In this document: positions 1 through 5,763 of the stretch, in pieces
Position numbering within the stretch: the first letter of the stretch is position 1
Layout of the letters: every line of letters begins with the position of its first letter
Origin: an uncultured Lachnospiraceae bacterium
GTDB lineage: Bacteria > Bacillota > Clostridia > Lachnospirales > Lachnospiraceae
Reading direction: 5' to 3'
Assembly: GCA_900553305.1 (NCBI GenBank)
Contig: USDI01000028.1
Location: forward strand, 1 to 16,899
DNA: 16,899 bases
Translations under genes and position numbers: made by a program
Notes under the pieces: model-generated
Databases searched by the model: none
What the model was told of the DNA's origin: nothing
What the model saw: the letters and a program-made list of their open reading frames with translations, nothing else

Positions 1-111
1 TCCTGCTACAAACAGACATGCAATAAAAAGTAAATCAACTATCTGAAATTGTACTTCTCCGATCTCTATGCCATGTCTCAAAAACTGATCCAGCTTCCGT
101 TCTTTTTTCAC
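1..111 (-). CDS. Partial membrane protein gene, N-terminal 37 codons, GTG start
   Basis: The minus strand opens a reading frame at a GTG codon (109-111), preceded by AGGAG at a 6-nt spacing, and stays open to the window edge. The 37 visible residues begin MKKERKLDQF, continue with a charged amphipathic stretch, and end in a hydrophobic run (IVDLLFIACLFVAG) that looks like the start of a first membrane segment. The gene begins 31 bp downstream of the GH31 stop codon on the same strand with no terminator between them, so co-transcription is likely. A short charged N-terminus before a membrane helix would fit a polytopic membrane protein such as a lipid-linked-sugar glycosyltransferase, but too little is visible to name it. 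The ATG nearby (out of frame) has no ribosome binding site. Confidence 0.55.
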   Translation of the reverse strand, partial: MKKERKLDQFLRHGIEIGEVQFQIVDLLFIACLFVAG

Positions 112-142
112 CGCTATCTCCTGCCTTACAATCAATTTATTC

Positions 143-2224
143 TTAGGTAATATCTGCCTCATAAATGTTAAGATCTGCCCCATCTTTCACAAATACCGGA
201 ATAATATCGATCGGTGCATACGCTTCCACATACTGACCGCCTTCGTATTCCTTTCCGGTTGCTGCTTCTGTCCACTTGGAGCCCTTCGGCAGATAAACCT
301 TCCACTCCTTTACTCCGGCTTCCGTAACCGGTGACACCAGAAGATCCCGTCCAAACATATAAGCGGTCTCCACCTTCCAGCTTTCCGGATCCTCCGGGAA
401 ATCAAAGAACAGCGGACGCATTACCGGTTCTCCGGTCCTGCTGGTATTTTCCATGCTCTGTCTCACATAATCCCTTAAGTTCTCACGGATAAAGAGATAC
501 TTCTTCATAATCTCATAGTTGTCTTCGCCAAAGCTCCAGACCTCATTATCCTGTCCGGATGTTAACTGACGGACTCCGTTAATGAATTCCTGTTCTCTTT
601 CATACCAGGGTGAACGCTCTCCATGCATACGGAATACCGGACAGAACGCACCCCAGGCAAACCATCGCATCAAAAGCTCTTTAAATGCCGGATCGGTAAT
701 ATCTCCACCGATAAATCCTCCGATATCCGAAGTCCACCAGGGAATTCCTGCCATACCCATATTTAATCCGGCCTGTAACTGCTCCTTCATGGCACGGAAG
801 GAAGAATGAATGTCTCCGGACCAGGTCAGCACGCCATACTTCTGGCTTCCTGCCCAGGCACAGCGCACCAGACTTAAAATGTCCTTCTCTCCTTCTGCCT
901 TTAAACCTTCATAAAAGCCCTTGGCATACATGAGCGGATAAATATTCGTGCACTGTAAAGCCGGACCTGCATAATAGCGGTAATTATCAAAATCGTAAGG
1001 ACCATATTCCGGCTCTGCCTCATCCAGCCAGAAAATACGGATGCCCTTCTTATAATAGTTCTCTTTGCATTTTTTCCAGACAAATTCTCTTGCGCCCGGA
1101 TTGGTCGGATCATAGAACACAATGTTGCCCATCCAGGTCATATGATTGTGATTGCCACGGTCTGTCTGTACCAGATAACCGTTCTCTGCCATCTCGCCAT
1201 AATTTTCAGAGCGTTCGTCAATCGTCGGCCATACGGAAACAACGGTCTCAATTCCAAGCTCCTTTAATTCCTTCACCATCGCATCCGGATCCGGCCAGTC
1301 ACGAGGCTCGAACTTAAACTCTCCCTGCATCGTCCAGTGGAAGAAGTCTACCACGATGGCATCCATCGGAAGTCCACGACGCTTATGTTCCCTTGCTACC
1401 TCTAAGATTTCCTGCTGGTTACGGTAACGCAGCTTACACTGCCAGTAACCCAAACCAAACTCCGGCATCATCGGGCTTCTTCCCGTTGCTGCGGTATACT
1501 GCTCGAGAATTTCTGCCGGCGTATCTCCTGCGGTGAGAAAATAGTCCATCTTCTTTGTAGACTTTGCATACCATTCCGTCTTATTCATACCAAAGGTTGC
1601 GGTTCCGATCGCCGGATTGTTCCAGAAAAAACCATAGCCCCTGCTCGATACATAGAACGGAACACTTGCCTGACTGTTACGGTGTGCAAGCTCTAATACG
1701 GCACCCTTTTTATCCATATGTTTTTCCTGATACTGTCCCATACCAAAGATCTTCTCATCATCAAACGCTTCAAAGCGTGCAGTCAGTTCATAGTCACTGG
1801 TTCCGGTGATCGGCTTTAATTCTCTTGCCGGAATGCGGATCGGCACGGCATAACGGCAGATCCGGTCACGGTTTCTCCAATATTCCTGCGTCAGCAGATC
1901 CCCTTTCTGATTATAAAAGCTGATCCAGCCTTCGGCATTCACTTTCACGGTAAGCTTGCCAATCACCATGGTATATTCCGTTCCGGTATAATGGTACTTC
2001 TTCCATTCTTCTCCACGATACCACGGATCGGTCATATCCACTGTCGTCTGTGTGATGACCGGTGCAATCTCTTTCACCTTCTCACATAAGGCCCAGTCAT
2101 GGTCATCCATCTGTGCCTCTGCCGTCATTCGGACACGCACAGAGTTCTCGCCCCACGGCTCAATAAAGACCTGGGATGCTCCGTTACGGATTATAATTCT
2201 TCGTTCCTCTGCAATTACTTTCAT
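143..2224 (-). CDS. Glycoside hydrolase family 31 alpha-glycosidase
   Basis: This 693-residue protein is a retaining alpha-glycosidase of family GH31 (alpha-glucosidase or alpha-xylosidase type). Residues 1 to about 250 form the N-terminal beta-sandwich and the rest is the (beta/alpha)8 barrel plus C-terminal sheets. The catalytic nucleophile is probably Asp401 in FWLDEAEPEYG and the acid/base Asp471 in TWSGDI. Other barrel landmarks are VVDFFHW (291-297), WWTSDIGGF (496-504) and RMHGERSPW (532-540). The nucleophile segment reads DEAEPE and not the DFGE form of YicI-like xylosidases, so the exact substrate cannot be assigned. No signal peptide is present, so it should act in the cytosol on imported oligosaccharides. 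The start has GGAGG 7 nt upstream. A consensus promoter lies about 80 bp upstream, directly after the gpmI terminator. Confidence 0.93.
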   Translation of the reverse strand: MKVIAEERRIIIRNGASQVFIEPWGENSVRVRMTAEAQMDDHDWALCEKVKEIAPVITQTTVDMTDPWYRGEEWKKYHYTGTEYTMVIGKLTVKVNAEGWISFYNQKGDLLTQEYWRNRDRICRYAVPIRIPARELKPITGTSDYELTARFEAFDDEKIFGMGQYQEKHMDKKGAVLELAHRNSQASVPFYVSSRGYGFFWNNPAIGTATFGMNKTEWYAKSTKKMDYFLTAGDTPAEILEQYTAATGRSPMMPEFGLGYWQCKLRYRNQQEILEVAREHKRRGLPMDAIVVDFFHWTMQGEFKFEPRDWPDPDAMVKELKELGIETVVSVWPTIDERSENYGEMAENGYLVQTDRGNHNHMTWMGNIVFYDPTNPGAREFVWKKCKENYYKKGIRIFWLDEAEPEYGPYDFDNYRYYAGPALQCTNIYPLMYAKGFYEGLKAEGEKDILSLVRCAWAGSQKYGVLTWSGDIHSSFRAMKEQLQAGLNMGMAGIPWWTSDIGGFIGGDITDPAFKELLMRWFAWGAFCPVFRMHGERSPWYEREQEFINGVRQLTSGQDNEVWSFGEDNYEIMKKYLFIRENLRDYVRQSMENTSRTGEPVMRPLFFDFPEDPESWKVETAYMFGRDLLVSPVTEAGVKEWKVYLPKGSKWTEAATGKEYEGGQYVEAYAPIDIIPVFVKDGADLNIYEADIT

Positions 2225-2261
2225 ATTTCATCCTCCAATATACCCATTCTATATATTGCCG

Positions 2262-2276
2262 GCTGCTTCGCAGCCG
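2262..2276. repeat. GC-rich hairpin in the GH31 5' leader
   Basis: A perfect inverted repeat GGCTGC / GCAGCC with a TTC loop lies between the GH31 promoter and its ribosome binding site. On the minus strand it is not followed by a T-tract, so it is not a terminator for that direction. On the plus strand a run of T begins about 5 nt after it, but no plus-strand gene is upstream. It may stabilise the leader mRNA. Its function is unknown. Confidence 0.4.
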
Positions 2277-2301
2277 CCTGTTTTTCTTCTGCATTAGTTA
2301 C

Positions 2302-2330
2302 ATTATATAAAATCAGGGCTTTATTTTCAA
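2302..2330 (-). promoter_or_regulatory. Sigma-A-type promoter for the GH31 gene
   Basis: Read on the minus strand, TTGAAA (2330-2325) and TATAAT (2307-2302) are separated by exactly 17 bp. Transcription should begin near 2295, giving a leader of about 70 nt. The -35 box abuts the T-tract of the gpmI terminator, so this promoter isolates the GH31 gene from gpmI transcription. No cre-like operator was recognised. Confidence 0.75.
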
Positions 2331-2331
2331 G

Positions 2332-2366
2332 AAAAAAGGCAGCCATATCCTCGATATGTACTGCCT
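2332..2366 (-). terminator. Rho-independent terminator of gpmI
   Basis: On the minus strand the outer stem AGGCAG / CTGCCT encloses an inner stem CATATC / GATATG with a 3-nt loop and small internal bulge, followed by a run of six T residues. It sits about 57 nt after the gpmI stop codon. Confidence 0.85.
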
Positions 2367-2422
2367 GTGATTTCTTATTGAATTGTTGTGAATTCTTTTA
2401 CTTCATTTCCGGAATCGTTATC

Positions 2423-3964
2423 TTACTTTACGATCAGGGACTTGCCGGTCATTTCCTTCGGCTGCTCCATACCCATCATTTCGATTAAGGTCGGAACGAT
2501 ATCTGCAAGGCATCCACCCTCACGAAGCTTGTAGGAAGGATCTGCATTTACCAGAATGAACGGAACCGGATTCGTGGTATGTGCGGTATACGGTTCGCCG
2601 GTTTCATAATCCACGAGCTGTTCTGCATTACCATGATCTGCACAGATGAACATCTGTCCATCCTCTTCCTTTAATGCTTCGATTGCCTTTCCAACACATT
2701 CATCAACCACTTCTACTGCCTTGATTGCGGCGCTTTCCACACCGGTATGTCCAACCATATCCGGGTTTGCGAAGTTGATGACGATGACATCATATTTCTT
2801 GGAATGAATAGCTTCTACCAGTCTGTCACATACTTCGTAAGCGCTCATCTGAGGCTTCAGATCGTAAGTAGCAACATCCTTGGGAGAATTTACAAGGATT
2901 CTGTCCTCTCCTTCGTTCGGCTTTTCTACACCGCCATTGAAGAAGAAGGTAACATGTGCGTACTTCTCGGTTTCAGCGATTCTGGCCTGCTTCATGTTGT
3001 TTGCTGCCAGCCATTCACCAAAGGTATTGGTAACAGAGATCTTGTGGAAAGCAACCAGCTTATTCGGGATCGTCGGATCATAGTCAGAGAAGCATACATA
3101 AGTAAGATCCAGTCTCTGCGGTCTTTCAAATCCCTTGAAATCATCATCACAAAATGCTCTGGTAATTTCTCTTGCACGGTCAGGACGGAAGTTAAAGAAG
3201 ATTACCGAATCCTTGTCCTTAATGGTTGCCACCGGCTTGCCATCCTTTACTACAACGGTAGGCTTTACGAATTCGTCGGTTTCTTCACGGTCATAGGAAG
3301 CCTGGATACCTTCTGTGGCACTGGCTGCGGTAAGCCCTTCGCCCTTGGTTAATGCGTCAAAAGCAAGCTTTACACGATCGTAGTTGTTATCACGGTCCAT
3401 GGCATAATAACGTCCCATAACGGATGCGATCTCACCTACGCCAAGCTTCTTCATTTCTGCTTCAAGTTCTTCGGCATATCCCTTACCACTTGCCGGAGGA
3501 GTATCACGTCCATCCAGGAAGCCGTGTACATAGACCTTGCTTAAGCCGTTTCTCTTTGCAAGCTCGAGTAATCCGAAAAGATGGGTAATGTGGCTGTGTA
3601 CACCACCATCGGAAAGAAGACCGAACATATGAAGTGCACTGTCGTTCTTCCTGCAGTTGTTTACTGCTTCTAATAAAGCAGGATTCTCAAAAAATGTACC
3701 ATCCTGAATTTCCTTGGTAATTCTGGTGAGTTCCTGATATACAATACGTCCTGCACCCATGTTCATATGACCGACTTCGGAGTTACCCATCTGTCCTTCC
3801 GGAAGTCCTACGGCCATACCACTGGCATTTCCTTTGACAAAAGGACATTCTGCCATGAGTTTATCCATAACGGGGGTATTTGCTTCTGCCACGGCGTTAT
3901 GATCTTTTCTTTCATTTAATCCATATCCATCTAAAATCATTAATACTGTAGGTTTTTTCATCAT
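2423..3964 (-). CDS. gpmI: 2,3-bisphosphoglycerate-independent phosphoglycerate mutase
   Basis: GpmI interconverts 3-phosphoglycerate and 2-phosphoglycerate in cytosolic glycolysis using two Mn2+ ions and a phosphoserine intermediate. With the start at 3964 the protein has 513 residues, the usual family length. Family residues fall at their standard numbers: metal ligand Asp12 (LDGYG), nucleophile Ser62 (GNSEVGH), His123, Arg153-Asp154 (GRDTPP), Arg185, Arg191, Arg260, Arg263, Lys334, Asp401 and His405 (NPDMVGH), Asp442-His443 (ADHGNAE) and His461. The start is chosen because GGAGG lies 5 nt upstream of the first of two tandem ATG codons (3964 and 3961). A longer frame up to 4027 would run through the promoter -35 box. 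The gene is about 10 kb from gap-pgk-tpiA and has its own promoter and terminator. Confidence 0.97.
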   Translation of the reverse strand: MMKKPTVLMILDGYGLNERKDHNAVAEANTPVMDKLMAECPFVKGNASGMAVGLPEGQMGNSEVGHMNMGAGRIVYQELTRITKEIQDGTFFENPALLEAVNNCRKNDSALHMFGLLSDGGVHSHITHLFGLLELAKRNGLSKVYVHGFLDGRDTPPASGKGYAEELEAEMKKLGVGEIASVMGRYYAMDRDNNYDRVKLAFDALTKGEGLTAASATEGIQASYDREETDEFVKPTVVVKDGKPVATIKDKDSVIFFNFRPDRAREITRAFCDDDFKGFERPQRLDLTYVCFSDYDPTIPNKLVAFHKISVTNTFGEWLAANNMKQARIAETEKYAHVTFFFNGGVEKPNEGEDRILVNSPKDVATYDLKPQMSAYEVCDRLVEAIHSKKYDVIVINFANPDMVGHTGVESAAIKAVEVVDECVGKAIEALKEEDGQMFICADHGNAEQLVDYETGEPYTAHTTNPVPFILVNADPSYKLREGGCLADIVPTLIEMMGMEQPKEMTGKSLIVK

Positions 3965-3991
3965 TACGTCCTCCCTGTTTTTATCACACTG

Positions 3992-4020
3992 ATTATACAC
4001 TCTTTTTTCGTTCGTGGCAA
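3992..4020 (-). promoter_or_regulatory. Sigma-A-type promoter for gpmI
   Basis: On the minus strand TTGCCA (4020-4015) and TATAAT (3997-3992) are separated by 17 bp, and TG directly precedes the -10 box. The predicted transcription start near 3985 gives a leader of about 20 nt with the GGAGG site. This also argues that the coding start is at 3964 and not at an upstream ATG. Confidence 0.75.
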
Positions 4021-4048
4021 CAAACATCTTCCTGTTATTACGTTATCA

Positions 4049-5239
4049 TTACACATTTTCACATAGATCCCGGTCCACATCGATGACCGCGTAATACTCC
4101 TGTCCGTCCCCGCCAAGTTCCCGGATTTTCTTCTGGAGATAAGATACGATTTCCTTATCCTCCGTTTTCACACTGTAGGGAACCTCTACATCAAAAATCA
4201 CATTGGTATGTGTCGGACCGTCCACGATCCGGAAATCATGAAAATGAATGTTCTCCTGCATACCATCTATGATCTCACGTACTTTCTCTTTTAATTCATT
4301 GGTCCGTTCATCTCCAACGCTCACCGGATCCATATGAATCACCGCGCTGCAGTTCAGTTCACGGCGCAGACGATGCTCAATGTTATCAATCATGTCATGC
4401 ATATGCACAATATCCCCAGAAGCCGGAACCTCTACATGTACCGACAGCATCACTCTGCCCGGTCCGTAATTATGTACCACAAGGTCATGGATTCCAAGCA
4501 CGCCCTGCTCCTGATAAGACATTACAATCTCTCTTACCTGATTGACAAAGGCAGGATCCGGCGGCTGTCCAAGCAATGGATTGATCGTTTCTTTGGCTGC
4601 CTGAAAGCCGGTCATTCCCACAAACAGGGCTACAATGACGCCACAATATCCATCAATCTCAATACCAAAGAAATAAGAAACCAGCGTTGCAATGAGGACA
4701 ACCGTTGTTGCAATACTGTCGCTTAAGCTGTCCATTGCCGTTGCAGCCATGGCTGCGCTGTCAATCTTCTTCGCAACCGATTTATTGTAACAGCACATAT
4801 ATATCTTCACAAGAATTGACGCAATCAACACCACGATCACCAGAATTCCGGTATCGATGGGCTCCGGATGGATAATCTTATCCACCGAAGATTTCAGCAG
4901 TTCAAACGCCATAATCAGAATAATCACTGATACTAAAAATCCCGAAAGATATTCGATCCTTCCGTGTCCGAAGGGATGATCCGAATCCGGCTTCTGCCCC
5001 GCCATCTTAAAGCCCACAAGCGTAATAATGGACGATCCCGCATCTGAAAGGTTGTTAAACGCATCTGCTGTTACTGCAATGGATCCGCTTAAGAAGCCTG
5101 CCAGAAATTTTCCAATAAAAAGGCAGAGATTAAAAAAGATGCCCACGCCTCCGCAAAGCACACCATATGCTTCACGCACCTTGGGATCCTTCACATCTTC
5201 CCTGTTCTTAATCCATAATTTGGCTAATAACGAACTCAT
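4049..5239 (-). CDS. Cation diffusion facilitator (CDF) family metal exporter, possibly Mn2+
   Basis: This 396-residue inner-membrane protein belongs to the CDF family, which exports divalent metals in exchange for protons. Six membrane segments span roughly residues 28-225. Conserved signatures include TADAFNNLSDAGSS in TM2 and HPFGHGRIEYLSG (88-100) after it. The transport-site residues read Asn62-x3-Asp66 in TM2 and Asp170-x3-Asp174 in TM5. Zn2+ transporters usually carry His in one or both motifs. The N/D, D/D pattern is the one associated with Mn2+ exporters such as MntE. Residues 226-305 form the ZT-dimer domain, and an extra region of about 90 residues follows that resembles a second copy of the same fold. 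AGGAG lies 5 nt upstream of the ATG. The CDF assignment is firm. The Mn2+ assignment is inference. Confidence 0.9.
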   Translation of the reverse strand: MSSLLAKLWIKNREDVKDPKVREAYGVLCGGVGIFFNLCLFIGKFLAGFLSGSIAVTADAFNNLSDAGSSIITLVGFKMAGQKPDSDHPFGHGRIEYLSGFLVSVIILIMAFELLKSSVDKIIHPEPIDTGILVIVVLIASILVKIYMCCYNKSVAKKIDSAAMAATAMDSLSDSIATTVVLIATLVSYFFGIEIDGYCGVIVALFVGMTGFQAAKETINPLLGQPPDPAFVNQVREIVMSYQEQGVLGIHDLVVHNYGPGRVMLSVHVEVPASGDIVHMHDMIDNIEHRLRRELNCSAVIHMDPVSVGDERTNELKEKVREIIDGMQENIHFHDFRIVDGPTHTNVIFDVEVPYSVKTEDKEIVSYLQKKIRELGGDGQEYYAVIDVDRDLCENV

Positions 5240-5294
5240 ATCCGCTCCTGTCTTCTTCCCCTGTCAAGTTCGTTTAGGAAGCTCTGTAATACGG

Positions 5295-5323
5295 AGTATA
5301 CACTCATTTTTCCATTCTGACTA
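5295..5323 (-). promoter_or_regulatory. Possible promoter for the CDF gene
   Basis: On the minus strand TAGTCA (5323-5318) and TATACT (5300-5295) are separated by 17 bp, with TG just before the -10 box. The -35 match is 4 of 6. The predicted leader is about 50 nt. No yybP-ykoY Mn2+ riboswitch consensus was recognised between this site and the start codon. Confidence 0.35.
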
Positions 5324-5389
5324 GACGTAATTTCATGTTGGAAATCACTAACTTTTATACGTTTTTCCTAACTGTATCTATGTTCTTAC

Positions 5390-5416
5390 GCAGCCTGACA
5401 GCAAGTGTCTGGCTGC
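5390..5416. repeat. 27-bp inverted repeat between divergent promoters
   Basis: The arms GCAGCCTGACA and TGTCTGGCTGC are complementary at 10 of 11 positions (one T-T mismatch) around a 5-nt spacer. No T-tract follows on either strand, so it is not an intrinsic terminator. It lies between the predicted CDF promoter (leftward) and the ABC leader promoter (rightward), so neither transcript should contain it. A DNA-level operator is therefore more likely than an RNA hairpin. No regulator gene is adjacent. Confidence 0.5.
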
Positions 5417-5460
5417 TGTGTGAACTGTAACATCTGTTCCACAAACCTGCAAAATTATGG

Positions 5461-5489
5461 TTGACAAATTTTCGTAACGGCTGTATTGT
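5461..5489 (+). promoter_or_regulatory. Promoter of the leader ORF and ABC transporter operon
   Basis: A perfect TTGACA (5461-5466) is followed after 17 bp by TATTGT (5484-5489, 4 of 6 to consensus). Transcription should start near 5496, about 45 nt before the leader ATG. AAAATT (5451-5456) and AATTTT (5467-5472) form an inverted repeat around the -35 box, which could be an operator or AT-rich coincidence. Confidence 0.7.
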
Positions 5490-5526
5490 GAAATCATAAT
5501 GTGTTGCAACATAAAAATTACAAGGA

Positions 5527-5624
5527 AGGAGGTAACATCTATGTTTAGAACTATTATATTACGTAACCGCACAACATTGACAACTTTAACAATGAAAACC
5601 AGAACTAATCAGATATTACCTTCT
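5527..5624 (+). promoter_or_regulatory. Long-range RNA stem sequestering the leader ribosome binding site
   Basis: Bases 5527-5540, which contain the Shine-Dalgarno sequence up to the base before the ATG, can pair with 5611-5624 near the end of the leader ORF. Thirteen of 14 positions pair, including one G-U, with a single C-A mismatch. The enclosed loop is the 5' two-thirds of the leader ORF. Ribosomes entering the ORF would have to open it. Confidence 0.45.
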
Positions 5625-5645
5625 GACTTTTGTACTCATAGCTAA
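5541..5645 (+). CDS. 34-residue leader peptide of the ABC transporter operon
   Basis: A small ORF of 34 codons starts at ATG 5541 and ends at TAA 5643-5645. GGAAGGAGGTAA ends 5 nt before the ATG and is among the best ribosome binding sites in the window, so translation is expected. The peptide begins MFRTIILRNRTTLTTLTMK. It contains nine Thr, many Ile/Leu, and two basic-X-basic motifs (Arg8-Asn9-Arg10 and Lys19-Thr20-Arg21). It is not a signal peptide or a recognised toxin. It sits between a promoter and an intrinsic terminator ahead of a heterodimeric ABC exporter, the same position as BmrB before Bacillus bmrC-bmrD. I infer that the act of translating it, and not the peptide itself, controls the downstream genes. 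No sequence similarity to BmrB is claimed. Confidence 0.65.
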   Translation: MFRTIILRNRTTLTTLTMKTRTNQILPSDFCTHS

Positions 5646-5710
5646 AGCAGGACACCTAAAATCATACCTTCGTCTTACTTTGGTAATTGGACTACACACG
5701 GGCAGTTATG
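5637..5710 (+). promoter_or_regulatory. Putative antiterminator pairing
   Basis: CATAGCT (5637-5643), which covers the last two sense codons and the first base of the leader stop, can pair over all 7 bp (one G-U) with AGTTATG (5704-5710), the 5' arm of the downstream terminator. The adjacent AAAGCAG (5644-5650) can also pair with CTGCTTT (5722-5728) in the 3' arm. A ribosome at the leader stop codon would mask both. A ribosome stalled earlier would leave them free to block the terminator. Confidence 0.5.
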
Positions 5711-5733
5711 GAATATCATAACTGCTTTTTCTT
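5702..5733 (+). terminator. Attenuator: intrinsic terminator in the ABC operon leader
   Basis: A perfect 9-bp stem GCAGTTATG / CATAACTGC (5702-5710 and 5717-5725) with a 6-nt loop is followed by TTTTTCTTT. It lies after the leader ORF and about 30 nt before the first ABC gene on the same strand, so it terminates the leader transcript unless it is disrupted. Confidence 0.85.
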
Positions 5734-5763
5734 TATGTAAAAATAAAATTTGAGGGGGAAAAC

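Noticed and set aside
2747..3352. Plus-strand 201-codon frame opposite gpmI.
   Set aside because: It is antisense to a fully conserved gpmI coding region and has no ribosome binding site or homologous-looking sequence.
3965..4027. Upstream ATG for gpmI at 4027.
   Set aside because: The extra 21 codons run through the predicted -35 and -10 boxes and have no ribosome binding site.
5240..5390. yybP-ykoY Mn2+ riboswitch upstream of the CDF gene.
   Set aside because: The conserved sequence elements of that riboswitch were not found in the leader on the minus strand.
5378..5572. Minus-strand 64-codon frame in the ABC leader region.
   Set aside because: It is antisense to the leader ORF and promoter, lacks a ribosome binding site, and has no recognisable motif.
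5577..5582. A second TTGACA within the leader ORF, considered as an internal promoter.
   Set aside because: No -10-like hexamer occurs 16-18 bp downstream.
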